Source: Clitoria ternatea
Taxonomy: Eukaryota; Streptophyta; Magnoliopsida; Fabales; Fabaceae
DNA: 64,000 nt
Reading direction: 5' to 3'
Assembly: GCA_037962975.1 (NCBI GenBank)
Contig: CM075670.1
Span: forward strand, 234,254,242 to 234,318,241
Below, piece by piece: positions 35,439-48,300 of this stretch (positions are counted from its first letter, which is position 1; the number at the start of each line of letters is the position of its first letter). The position numbers and the translations under genes are program-made. The notes beneath the pieces are model-generated. The model did no database searches, was not told the origin of the DNA, and was given only the letters and a program-made list of their open reading frames with translations.

Positions 35439-38400
35439 GATAGCATCGTGTCCACTCCGAGTCCTGGGTAATCCCATTACGAAATCCATGGCAATAGCAT
35501 CCCATTTCCACACGGGAATCTCAAAAGGTTGCAAACCACCAGATGGTTTTTGATGTTCAACCTTTGCTTTCTGACAAATTATGCAGTGAGCCACGAAGTC
35601 GACCACATCCCTCTTCATTCCAGGCCACCAGAAATCCAATTTCAAATCATGGTACATCTTAGTAGTACCCGGATGAATACTCAGCATGCTTCTATGTGCT
35701 TCATCGAGTACCGATCGTCTTAAATCACATGAATCAGGTACATAAATCTGACCTTTCACTCGGTAAATACCATCAGGACCCTCGATTAAAAATAGGTCCT
35801 TGCCTTTAGCCTGAGTTTCTTTCATCTCGGCTAAATAAGAATCTGGCATCTGCTGTACATAAACAGTCTTCAAAAATTCATTAGCTATTTTAAATGTACC
35901 GAGAGTTACTTTTCCGGGTGAAGAAGCATCCACTTGCAGGTTCATATCTCGGAATTGTTCAAACAACTCCATCTCTTTAACCATCATTATTGCCATGTGA
36001 ATGGACTTCCGACTCAAGGCATCGGCTACAACATTTGCCTTTCTCGGGTGGTATTTTAAGTCAAAATCATAATCCTTTAAAAATTCTATCCACCTTCTTT
36101 GTCTCATATTCAACTCTTTTTGGTCGAACAAATATTTTAGGCTTTTATGGTCACTATACACTTCGAACTTAGAGCCATAAAGATAATGCCTCCAAATTTT
36201 CAGTGCAAAGACCACTGCTGCCAACTCCAGATCATGAGTAGGGTAACTTTGTTCGTGTGGTCATAGTTGACGTGAAGCATAAGCAATCACCCGACCATTC
36301 TGCATTAATACACATCCTAGACTGAGTCCGGATGCATCACAGTAGACTACAAAACTTTCCTGCAGATTTGGCAAGGCCAATACAGAAGTAGAAGTCAGTC
36401 GGGTCTTCAATTCTTGAAAACTCTGTTCACACTCAGAAGACCACCCAAAAGGAACATCTTTCCGGGTTAGCTTGGTCAATGGCAAGGCGATTTTGGAGAA
36501 TCCCTAAATAAATCTCCGATAGTAACCGGCTAAACCCATAAAACTTCTGACCTCAGTGACCGACTCAGGTCTCTCCCAAGTTATCACAGCTTCGATCCTT
36601 GAAGGATCTACCAAGACACCTTCTCTGGAAATGACATGACCCAGGAATTGAATCTTATTCACCCAGAATTCACATTTGGACAATTTGGCAAACAATTGCT
36701 TCTCCTTTAACACTTGAAGTACCGATCGGAGATGTTCTGCATGCTCTTCATGAGACTTGGAATAAATTAGAATATCATCGATACATACCACCACAAACCG
36801 ATCCAAGTAAGAATAAAAAATATTGCTCATATAATTCATGAACACAGCCGGAGCATTTGTAACTCCGAACGGCATTACCACATATTCATAGTGACCATAC
36901 CGAGTCCTGAATATCGTCTTAGGAATATCAGTAGCTTTCACTCGGATCTGGTGGTATCCCGATCGTAAATCAATTTTTGAAAAGACCGATGCACCACGCA
37001 GCTGATCAATTAAATCGTTAATTCTAGGCAATGAGTATTTATTCTTGATGGTCAGCTTATTCAATTGGCGGTAATCAATACATAACCGTATGCTACCATC
37101 CTTTTTCTTGACGAGTAACACCGGATCACCCCACGATGATACACTCGGTCGGATAAATTATTTTTTAAGAAATTCGTCAACTTGCTTCTTTAACTCGGCT
37201 AATTCAATCGGAGACATTCTGTAAGGAGCTCTGGAGACTGGCTCAGCTCCAAGGATTAAATCAATAGAGAACTCAATTTCTCTATCAGGAAGAACACCAG
37301 GTACGTCCTCCGGGAACAACTCGGGAAAGTCACAAACAACAGGAATGTCTCAGATCCTAGACTTACTCTTTCCATCAGCCATACAAAATAGCATAAATAG
37401 CTGAGATATACCTTGGATTTCATAGTCATCGGCTTTCTGTTTAGGAAAAATCACTTGCCGATTTCGACAGTCAACTAGGACTCTATTGGCTGATAGCCAA
37501 TCCATACCGAGAATAATATCAAGACCTCTCAAATGTAGACATATTAAATCAGCAGTAAAATTCCTATCACCAGAGTGAAGGATACGTTCTCACACATCAT
37601 GGAAGTCCACAAATTTAGCACCAGTCAGATTAGATACATTTAATGGTCGATTCATAGTAACAACAGGTAATCTCATACGCATGACACAATCATTAAAAAT
37701 AAATGAGTGAGTTGCACCCGAGTCAAACACCACATCAAGAATAGTATTTCCGAGTAAGCACTTACTTTGAACCAGGTCGTTGGCTTGAGCAGCCTCCTCA
37801 ACAGTGGTAGCATACACTCGGCCTGTAGCCGGTGAACTGGAACTCCCAGCCCGATCGTTCCTCGACATCACAGAATTATTGCCGCATCCATCATTGCCTC
37901 TACCTCCTCTGTTACCGTTTCCACGGCCTCTTCCTTAGAAGCCTCCACGGTTTACATTGGCATTCGATTCAGTCGGTTGGAGAAGAGGACAGTTAGGACA
38001 AACATGTCCCTTATCGTTGCAGTGGTAACATATAACTTCTTCATCTTTGTCATAATTCCGAGCATAGTGATTGCCACCACATCTAAAGCACTTAATATCC
38101 CTTGGACGATTCACCGATCGGCCACCAAGATTCACTCGGCCTCGGGATTTAGAGGATGATTCTCCTCTAACAGACTTCCCTTGTTTCTTAAAACTGACTG
38201 GTGGTAGCTTCAAAGAACTGTCCGACCTACTACTCGATCCGGTTGAAGCTTTATCGTCTTCCTCATATATTCGGCATTTATTGACAAGGATCGGAAAGCT
38301 TCTAATCTCTTGGTGTCGGAAAGCTTTCTTAATTTTTGAGTTCAAACCGCTCTCAAATTTGATGCATTTTGAGCCTTCAGTGCCCGGCATCTGGAAAGGA

Positions 38401-38867
38401 GGATAAAACAAGCATAACTCCTCGAATTTCGCTGCATATTCTTCAACACTCGTATTGCCTTGTCGGAGTTCCATGAATTCCAATTCCTTTTGGCTCCTAA
38501 CAGTATTTGGGAAGTATTTTTCAAGGAAACATTCCTTGAAATTCTCCCAGTTTAGCTCGGTCCCCACAGCTACTAGTCGGGCTTTAGTCATTCTCCACCA
38601 GTTTTCAGCTTCTTTTCGAAGCATGAAAACAGCATACTCGACCTTCTGTGCCTCAGTGCACTAGAGACTGCCAAAGATCCGTTCAAGATTCTGGATCCAG
38701 GCATAAGCTTGGTCAGGCTGAAATCCTCCATGGAATTCAGTCAGTTTTCGTTTAAGGAAACAATCAATACTCTGATTGTCACTCGGTTGAGGTTGGTTCT
38801 GCCTTTCTAAGATATCAGCCACACGTTGGAAGGCAGCAGCCATCGTGTGCATACCATGAGGGTCCAT
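35439..38867 (-). pseudogene. A2 gag-pol, degraded, cut in integrase
   Basis: Nearly all of gag-pol lies in one frame from ATG 38867 (MDPHGMHTM): capsid core with AENWWRMTKAR and YPPFQMPG, two zinc knuckles (CFRCGGNHYARNY, whose last Cys is Tyr, and CYHCNDKGHVCPNC), protease with DSGATHSF (about 37728), reverse transcriptase with CIDDILIYS (about 36780), RNase H and the integrase zinc finger (HCIIC). Stops include those near 38661, 37935, 37347, 37170, 36502 and 36259. A one-base gain near 37615 is offset by a one-base loss near 37575, with a stop between. The frame runs into the A1 LTR at 35438. Confidence 0.88.
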
Positions 38868-39030
38868 TTCTTATCCTGAAATAATCATCATACTTTAGTA
38901 CCTCTCATGGATATGAAAGCAATTTATTTATAGTTGATTTCCTCAACTATAATACGTAACATCAGTGATATGTTTTCACTCAATTCATAGCATTTAGTAG
39001 CTTAACCTTGGCCTTGGACTTTTCAAGTCT

Positions 39031-39042
39031 GCTCTGATACCA
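39031..39042 (-). other. Primer-binding site of A2 (initiator tRNA-Met type)
   Basis: On the minus strand TGGTATCAGAGC lies three bases from the 5' LTR end. This 12-mer is the usual match to the 3' end of plant initiator tRNA-Met. Confidence 0.9.
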
Positions 39043-39045
39043 AAA

Positions 39046-41333
39046 TGAAACGTTCTTAATTTTTAAATAAAATTTCTATAATCAAATAAATTTTTCACAA
39101 ATAATTCAAATATTAAAACAGAATTTGAATTAAATAATATTATTGTCACTTTTACAATAGCCGACCGGCCCATTTAATATACAAAGAAAATATAACAAGT
39201 CGGTATACATAGGAGCCGGCCAAGGCTTCTACAAAATAACTATGTACAGTATGTATTGTACATGCTAATACATAATGCTCCAGTCGGATGAGTGACTTCA
39301 CATGCCATCACTGTGCCCTATATCCACTGTGAAAATAATAAAAAGTAGGGGGTGAGCATAAACATATCAAATAATAGTTATTGAATTAGATTAAAAGTCC
39401 AATTCATAACTATATATAAATAAACACAACCAAATCAAACAACTCAATATAAGCAGCATGTTATTCTCAATAACATATATATCAGTGTATGCACAAGCTT
39501 AATAAAATAAATCCATTATTAAGTCTTTTAATTGTGTTGCAACACTGGCTCCCCGAGCCATAACTCAGCTCTCAGTTGATCCGGTCGTTTTACTAGTACC
39601 AAACTATTTGCACCCTCATGTGACACCATCACTCTCAGTGACAACGGTTAGTGTCATGGTCTAAAACCCCGAGCCCCGCTGAAGAGGTTGCCTTGAGTCC
39701 CACCCTAGGTCTTTTGTCTTTTGCCTTGAGTGCCACCCAAGGTCTTTTGTGGAATCCAAGAAACCACATCATATTTCATATTCAATCATCACACTTGCAT
39801 CTCACGCATATACATATATCATGAAAAATTCATGAATCATCATCAGTCACATTTCAATATCTATAATATGAATGGAAGATATAAAAACACAAAATGTCAT
39901 ATGATCGGGGTCTCACACAATAATTCACACACATATCATATGTATATAATAATAACACCCCAAATCCATTCATAAACTATTCGTTTGAAATGAAACGCTC
40001 CCCCTACCTGTAAATAAAGAGTTCCAATAGCTTTTTAAGCTCTAATCAATCTTAACTTCACGAATTCCGATTGGAATTGTAGCACTGAATCAGTCTAAGC
40101 TTTCTCTCTTATGAAATTCAAGCTTTCACATAAAAAGGAAAGAAAGGAAGATTAATTTCTCCTTCGTTGATGGTTTCCAGTAAGGGTTGGAAGAGAAAGA
40201 TTATAGATGATGTTTTCACTTTCAAAAGTTTCTAAACTCATTCAACAGTAGAAATTGGTATTTATATCATTCATGCAAAAGAGAGACGTGAACGATAGGA
40301 GATTGTCTGTTGTACGTTTCTTCAAATGACAAGTAAGGAATAAGCATTTAATGAAAAAGGACAGCACATCAGAGAGGGTCCCATACTTTGAAAAATATCA
40401 GAAAAAGAATCTGCTGGAAGGTAGAAGAACAGAGTGACGTGGAAAGCTTCAATAATAATAAAAATAATTATTAATTCCGACTCGGTTTTGTTCTGGCACA
40501 TTTTTCCGAGAGAGCCTCTGTCCGTTCAGAATTCCTTCATTCAAAGGAAATTCATTCGGAAAGGTTCCATCCATGAAACACCCAGCTTTCCTTCCTCGGA
40601 AATGACCCACACGAAAATATCTCATTCAAACATCTTACTCAGTTATATTTCTGTCTCAGTCAAGCCTTCACTTACATCACTCAGAAATCTTCCAACCAAA
40701 AGATCACTCGGGTTGAAGACTGTCTCAAAGATAAACCCGAGCACAAACTCAGTAACTTTGACCGAATATGAATTGAATGAATTTACCACTCGGTCATTTA
40801 CTTCCTTTGAAATTGCTCACTTAGAATATACTCATTCGGAGTTGGAGTCTTTCTCCGTCCAGAAGTAGTCTCCTTGTAAAGACTTACTCGGTCTATCTCA
40901 ATCAGTGCCATCTCTCTCGGAAGTATCACAACTCGGAGATACTTCACTCGGTCACTTTTCAAAATATCCCAACTTGAGAAGTACTTATTCAATTTCAAAG
41001 TTTTTCCCACTCAGGAGTACTTTTCTCGGAAACGTTTCATTCGGAAACATTTCACTCAGAGTCGTTTCACTCGGATTTTCCTTATTCAAAAGTGTCTCAT
41101 TCGGACACCGTTTTTCTTAACTTAGAAATGTTTCTCTTAATGATGTTTCACTCGGAAACATCTTAACTTCACTTGAAAATAGCTTTCTCGGTCTTACTTC
41201 ACTCAGAATTTATCCATTTTCACTCGGAATAACTCATTTCAAACAGTATTCACTCGGAATTTCATTCAAAAATCTTCCTTTATTCCTTAATAAATTATTT
41301 TTCTAAGAATCGAAAAAAAATTGGGATGTTACA
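39046..41333 (-). repeat. A2 5' LTR (2,288 bp)
   Basis: In its own direction it begins TGTAACATCCC at 41333 and ends AACGTTTCA at 39046. It has a TATA box at 40259-40266 and a U3 rich in CCGAGTGA-like motifs (seen on the plus strand as TCACTCGG, about 40600-41300). It is the most complete family A LTR in the window. Confidence 0.9.
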
Positions 41334-42012
41334 TGTGGGACATTTCCGAGGAAGGAAAGCTGAGTGTTTTGTGGGACAAAACCTTTCCGAGTAAATTTCC
41401 TCCGAATGAAGGAATTCTGAACGGACAAAGGCTGTAATGAATCTTCTCGGAAAAATATGTCCAGAATACTGAAACCGAGTCAGAATTAATGATTATTTTA
41501 ATTATGAATGCTTTCCACGTCACTCTGTTCTTCTACCTTCCAGCAGATTCTTTTTCTGATATTTTTCTAAGTATGGGACCCTCTTTGATGTGTTGTCCCT
41601 TTTCATTAAATGCTTATTCCTTACTTATCATTTGAAGAAACGTACAACAGACAATTTCTTATCGTTCACGTCTCTCTTTTACATGAACGATATAAATACC
41701 AATTTCTACTGTTGAATGAGTTTAGAAAAACTTTTGAAAGTGAAAACATCATCTATAATCTTTCTCTTCCAACCCTTACTGGAAACCATCAACGAAGGAG
41801 AAATTAATCTTCCTTTCTTTCCTTTTACATGAAAGCTTGAATTTTATAAGAGAGAAAGCTTAAGACTAATTCAGTGATACAATTCCAATCAGAATTCATG
41901 AAACTAAGATTGATTAGAGCTTGAAAAGCTACTGGAACTCTTTATTTCCAGGTAGGGGGAGCGTTACATTTCAAATAAATGGTTTATGAATGGATTTGGG
42001 GTGATATTGTTA

Positions 42013-42053
<41 letters not shown>

Positions 42054-42966
42054 GTGCATAAATTTTTATTGAAACCCCGATGGAATAACATATTTTCATA
42101 TTTTCATATCTTCCATTCATATTATTGATATTGATGTGATGATTGTATTTATGTGTGACCGATGATGAGAATGGTTTCCATGAATTTTTCATGAGATGCT
42201 TATATGATGAATAAATATGAGATATGATGTGGTTTCCATAAAAGACCTTGGGTGAGACTCAAGGAAAAAGACAAAAGACCTTGAGTGGGACTCAAGGCAA
42301 CCTCTTGAGCGGGGCTCAGGGTTTATCCCGTGGCACTAACCATTGTCACTAAGAGTGATGGTGTCACATGAGGGTGCAAATGGTTTGGTACCAGTAAAAC
42401 GGCCAGATCAGCTGAGAGCTGAGTTATGGCTCGGGGAGCCAGTGTTGCAACACAATTAAAAGACTTAATAATGGATTTATTCGATTGAGCATATGTGTGC
42501 ACTGATATATATATATATATATATGTTATTGAGAATAACATATTGTTTATGATGAGCTGTATGACTCGGTTATGTTATATATATATATATATATATATAT
42601 AGTTATGAATTGAACTTTTAATCCGATTCAATAACTATTATTTGATATGTTTATGCTCACCCCTACTTTTTATTATTTTTACAGTGGATATAGGGCACAG
42701 CGATGGCGTGTGAAGTCACTCATCCGACTGGAGCATTATGTATTAGCATGTACAATACATAGTGTACATAGTTATTTCGTAGAAGCCTTGGCCGGCTCCT
42801 GTGTATACCGACTTATTATATTTTCTTTGTATATTAAATGGGCCGGTCGACTATTGTAGAAATGACAATATTATTATTTAATTCAAATTCCGTTTTAATA
42901 TTGGAATTATTTGCGAAAAATGTATTTGATTATTGAAATCTTATTTAAAAATTAAGAACGTTATAT
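41334..42966 (+). repeat. A0: family A LTR fragment, plus strand
   Basis: It begins inside the LTR, at the point matching about 4181 in A1 (GGACATTTCC), and ends near AGAACGTTATA. The cut lies exactly at the A2 terminus, so A2 probably inserted in this LTR; the first ~600 LTR bases would then lie beyond A2's far end. TATA box at 41691-41698. It has (AT)n microsatellites at about 42015-42050, 42505-42522 and 42575-42601. TGTGG at 41334-41338 would be A2's right target duplication. Confidence 0.8.
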
Positions 42967-43271
42967 TAGCAACCTGTGTCGTCTCGATGAAACCAAATTC
43001 CTTCTTTTGACTTGGAAGACCATAAGCATATGATAACCACGCAAATGTGAAATTCCTTGAATAACCTTCAAGGATGAGAAATAGTCTCGAGCCTTAAGAT
43101 GGACAAGAGTGGATAGGTAAAACCGTAAATCAGAGTGCGTATGAAGACATTTTCGGAAAACTAAAAACTTATATAATAATAAATAACATAAAACTGAAGA
43201 ACGGAAATATCAAAACGAAACCGTTTTCTTCTTCGTGTGGGTTTGATAATTTTGAAGATAGAAGAACGAAA
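42967..43271 (+). other. COPT5-like upstream region
   Basis: The 305 bases between the A0 LTR end and the start codon are all that remains of single-copy-looking upstream sequence. An AT-rich TATAATAATAAAT stretch lies near 43170. No specific control element can be asserted. Confidence 0.4.
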
Positions 43272-43703
43272 ATGATGCACATGACCTTGTATTGGGGCAA
43301 AGGTAACCTTTCTAATCGATTCATGGAAGACGATTCGTGGACGAGTTACGCACTGAGTTTACTTGCATGCCTCGTCGTTGCTGCATTCTACCAGTATCTG
43401 GAGAATCACCGGATTCGCCTGAGACTCTTTACCGGCGAGAGGAGGCCCTCGCGGGAGATTCAGGCCCCTCTTCTCCGGTGGAATTACGCCGGGGATAGGG
43501 CCAAATTGGGGGTTAAATTTACGGAAGCGGTTCTTTTTAGGGTGAACTCTACGATCGGGTATTTGTTGATGTTGGCCATCTTGTCATTCAATGAAGGGGT
43601 ATTTGTGGCCATTGTTGTGGGGCTTACACTTGGTTACTTCTTCCGGAGTGAGGTAGGTCAAGATTCTGCGCTTGTTGTTGATAGTTCCTGTGCCTGTGCT
43701 TAG
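43272..43703 (+). CDS. COPT5: COPT5-like copper transporter (Ctr family), single exon, 143 aa
   Basis: Ctr/COPT proteins are trimeric copper(I) channels; Arabidopsis COPT5 sits in vacuolar and prevacuolar membranes and exports copper to the cytosol. The N end MMHMT and YWG, a first membrane segment at ~22-43 ending FYQYLENHRI, segments two and three at ~92-125, a GxxxG motif (G117, G121) and the Cys-rich end (CACA) identify the family. Length matches COPT5 (about 146). COPT genes are usually intronless, as here. Several conserved sites differ: the MxxxM of segment two is M100-L104, SFNGG is SFNEG, FGVN is FRVN, and TFYWG is TLYWG. It is therefore either a divergent paralog or a gene under weak constraint. 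It faces GCR1 (convergent). Confidence 0.9.
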   Translation: MMHMTLYWGKGNLSNRFMEDDSWTSYALSLLACLVVAAFYQYLENHRIRLRLFTGERRPSREIQAPLLRWNYAGDRAKLGVKFTEAVLFRVNSTIGYLLMLAILSFNEGVFVAIVVGLTLGYFFRSEVGQDSALVVDSSCACA

Positions 43704-45371
43704 TGCTTGTAATTCTTGTAATAATGTACTTGTGAATTGGTTTATTTGTTTGTTTGTTTTTTAGATCTTTAATGTTGGGTAATTTTGTCTTATTGAATGT
43801 GGTGTTGTGAGTTGGATCACAAAATACCACGAATAGGATCATTTGATTCATACTATGTCTCGAAGCTACGATTCACTAGAATGAGAAGTTGTATAATGTA
43901 AACCAGAAATGTCAATAAGAATGATTATAAAAAAAATATTTGATATTTCCTTCAATTAAGAAGTAAAAAAATTGTATTTTTTTTAAATTATTATATGGTG
44001 CCAGGATTTAGTGCTGTACTTCAATTGAAAATCCTTGTAAATTAGGAAGATTTAGGACATTTTCAGATTCTCATATGCATTCACTGGTAAGACAGACGAA
44101 ATATAAGTAACTACTGTAAAGTGATCAGAGGTTCAGAAATACAGATTTTTAAAGCCATAATTGTCTCTTACTACAATGAAGTATCATCAAAATTAATGGC
44201 CAAAACAATCTTATTGTCAAGGATCTAAGCCACTGCCAAACAAACAAGGAAAGGACAACCTGCCAGGTGCCTCAAGCATGTGTGATGTATTAGGTAAGTG
44301 GATCGCTGTGTATGATATAACCCTCAAACTCAAATTATATGGCAATAATTAATTCCACCTCCTTGCGTGAATATAATTAAAATAAATAACTTCTTCCTTT
44401 TAAAAAATATGTTTCAGTATAATACCCTTCATTAAAATTTATTAATGAGATTTAATATCAATTGAAAATTAAAATATATATTAAATAAAGAAAATTTTAA
44501 AATACTTTCATATTTAATGAATTAAGGATAGTTAAATTTATATACATTTTAATTAGAATAAAAATATTTATATTTAAAGATGAAGATTGTAAGTTATAAT
44601 ACCGTGAGATATACGAGGATTTCCAAATTAAATACCAACATTAACGCTAAGTTATTATCGTTCACCTCCCCTCTCGGTGGAGGGATGCCTCTACTTGGGA
44701 GAATTTCCTTATTCAAACTCCACGTACAATGTAAATTGGTCTTCAGTTGGCTCATTACAGGTTACGGGGGGAATCAAGGAGAACAAAGGGTCAAAAGGGC
44801 GGGGCTAGAAATAAAGAAAAACGATATGGGCATGTGTATTTCACACTGGAGTACTTCGATTGCTGGAGAAGAACCACATACCCAACTAATTTGGGATATA
44901 TTGTTTAGCAATTTGTATCAATCTGAAAGTGCACCTATCCTTTAAAACTAAGAAAATTAATAAAGTATTCAACTGCAGAGATTAGGGATGAATACAAGGG
45001 CGCACAGCATCGCTTGAAGTTGAGACTTGTTAAAGGTGATGAATCACTGGGAGAGACGTTGAACCTTTTGGAAAAAGATAAAAGCACTTTATGCAGTCAC
45101 GAGTGGTCTTCAATTAGAGAATAATAACAGCTTCCAAATACAGATTCCACATGAACCGGTCCATTCTCTGATCTATTTTGAGAAGGATCCTCATCAGTAT
45201 CAAACTCAGTGAGTGAATGCATGATGATTAACATAACTGAAGCAGAAGGGCAACAAATAGCCTGGAATCATTGCTGCCCACAGATCCTCTGTCGTCTATA
45301 AAAACGGCATCTCAGTAAACTAGAATGAAAAATGTCACACCAAGGCATGGAGGATCACACACGTCCATTGA
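43704..45371. other. Intergenic, between convergent COPT5-like and GCR1
   Basis: About 1.7 kb, AT-rich at 44390-44580. It should hold the 3' untranslated ends of both genes. An open frame at 44580-44945 (+) shows no known motif. No RNA gene or element was recognised. Confidence 0.5.
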
Positions 45372-48300
45372 CTATGGTTGATTTTCAGTTTTGAACAAAA
45401 CTAGTTCACTTTCTTGCTGTAGGTTCTTGTACTTAAAATTGTTAGGGAGCCATCTGTACAGTCTCTCAGGCCAGAACCTGCCATCCAAAAATATGTGAAA
45501 AAGAAAAAAAGAGAAGCACATAGGTTTTATGTTTTAAATTAAATGTGCTGTAAAGACTAAAGAGTAAGACCATAGAAGCATCTATACTAAAGGTAGTAAA
45601 ATTGAATAATCATATATGTCAACTATTATAAGATTGAAAAAGAAAACAAAATGATATGCACCCACATAAAAACCAAAGAACAAATGTTATTCATGAAACA
45701 TTGATCTGGCATTATAAATGAGAAACACAACAAGATTTAGCACAAGAAATTAAGTAAAAAAATACAATAATTAATTGGAAAATGAATAATGAATATAGTA
45801 ATAGAATAAATCAAATAACAAATGTCACTCATGAGGAACAGAGGATTGATTTTGAATAAAGGTGATGAAGGCGAGATGGTAACACCAGAAGGTTGTGCAA
45901 ACGGCCACCGTAGACCTCATAACTCAAAAGTTATCCATTTAGACAACAGCCACCCAACTTGTGCCACACAGGTGCACCATTGACATGCCCTTAAGGTCTC
46001 GGACAATAAGGTGACGGGTACTATAAGACCCTTTGACCCAACTTCACAAAATTAACAAATACAGTTAATATAAATTTGCTAACGGTCTATGTTAATAACA
46101 TCAAATTCGTCAATTACTTTTGTTACACTTCCATGACTATCCTTAATATCAATGAAGAGAGAGAAGTGAACTTCACATCTTAAATTGATTTCAAGAAAGT
46201 CTACTTAACAAGGGAATATTTGTAAAAAAATAACAAATGTACATTGTAAATTGAAAAGGGTCTTATTAAAAGACCATGAAAAACTTCAAGAAACAATCTT
46301 GTAAAAAGGTAGGGCCGAGGAAGTATTGCTTTCTATGTGATAGTAATAGTACATCTACCAGATTGGCTAAGTAGGGTGGAGAGGATGGAGGTCATGACTT
46401 GTGAGAATAGCGAGAAAAGGAGTGGCAGAGTAAGTGTCACACTAACCATAATATAAATCATGCAAGATCATAGCAAGGATACATAGACACAAAACAAGCT
46501 AGGTGTTAAAGTTAACACAATTAGATTAGTGACAAAAGTGCACAAGCTAATCTCAGAATAGATGATTAAGATATTACAATTAGATGGACCATGAAAGTTA
46601 AAGGACCAAAGCATAGATGAATAAGTTCAATAAGAATCTCTCATAAAATAAATAGAATAGAATAACCACTTACATGTCCAGCCTTTCACAAATTGCCCGA
46701 CGAACGGAAGAATTGAGACCATAAGCAATTGAGTTGAAGAGGCCCTGCAATAAGTAGACAACGTGACAAAGCTTAGCAAGATGCCATAATGTACTTTTCA
46801 CAATGTTGCAGTTGATACACTTTTCACATTCAGGGGCAAAGCAAGCCTTTTTTTGATGGGGGATCCAAATATAAAGATTAAAATTAATGAATGATCCACA
46901 CAATTCGTGTACACATTGGTGCAGTGTCAATGGAAGACTAGAAGTAATTTCCTTTTTTCTTGGGGGGATGGGGGTGTTTGTTTAAAAATTTATAAATTTT
47001 ATAAATATCATAAAATAAAATATTTTTGTGGGGTGCTAAGCACCCTACATGGTAGCAAAAGGCTCCACTCCTGGTGACATCAAAACTGTACTAAGGGATG
47101 CCACATTACTATTTACTATTATAAGTACATTTACTGGAAAAGCATATTTCCAAGCAAAATGAAAAGCAAGTAACTATGGGGATACAATGCACTATCATTG
47201 TGTATAAGTTGAAAAATGTTTTTGTGTGTCAGTACAACTGGGAAACTTTCAGTATTGATGAACTTGCAACTATACAGTTGAGGTGAGGCTTGTTAGAATA
47301 TCTTATCATATATGAGATTATCCTCTATTATTAGTCTCCCTATTTCCTCATTATCTCTTAGGATTGGCTACCATGTTTTAGTAATATCATCATAATCTGT
47401 TTCCCTAATTAACTAGGATCATGATAGTATAAATAAGGGTTAGTACTCTAGGTTTAATGAAGATATCAACTCATCATCACATTGTAAAAAATCTCAGTAC
47501 ATAATGAAATATTATCCTCTCCTTTTCCACCCACTATATACCTAAAACCCCATAACTTCAACAGGGCTGACAATAGAAAAATGTTCTTAACTTGCAGTAA
47601 AATAAATGAATGATAATCATGCTGAATCCCCAAATAAGTCATACAACATTCAGTAAATGGAAAATAAAGAAAATAGTATGGTTACTTGTCAGTACCATAA
47701 GAGCAGCCATTCCAACATCAAGAAGTGAGAGCCAAAAGATCTTATGGTTGGGTTCAAAAAAATTGTGAATAAAATTGATAGTGCCAAAAGTCCATGATCC
47801 TATCAGAATTAGTGGATAGTATCCCCAGCGATTCAGAGCCTGCAATGTAAAACAGAAAACACAAAGGTATAGTTCAGTAGGAATATAGATGCAACAGTTA
47901 ATAAGAGTTTCATCTTAAGCAATTGGTTAAAGCACAAATATAAAATTACACATGAAAATCCCAACAAGAAAAACAAGGAGTGAGCATTTCTAAACCACAT
48001 TAGGAAGCTAAGATCAGAGTGTTAAATTTTATATTTTATCTACGAAAATACTTGAGAAATACACAATACATTATAATGTAAATGTGGTAAAAAAATTCCA
48101 CATAAGAATAGATTACAATAAATATTCTTTGTGACGGAATGTAAATTATGAAATACCAAAGGCTCAAAAGATGACTGGAAGAAAGTCGCTAGATAGAAAT
48201 AAAAGCTTAATTATTTATTTATGCACAGGGGAGGGGGGTTGTTTCCTAATCCTTGTGGATGGATCTTAAAATTTCCATTATTGAAGTCAAATGGCAGTAG

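Larger units (their letters stand above)
35439..41333 (-). mobile_element. Tekay-type element A2 (5' part), host of A1
   Basis: Read on the minus strand it has a complete 5' LTR (41333-39046), a primer site, gag and pol up to the start of the integrase core, where A1 interrupts it. The integrase end and 3' LTR lie beyond the left window edge. It belongs to the same family as A1 and A4. Confidence 0.88.

Noticed and set aside
44580..44945. 121-codon frame between COPT5-like and GCR1
   Set aside because: No recognisable motif, no homolog recalled, and AT-rich upstream. Not reported as a gene.
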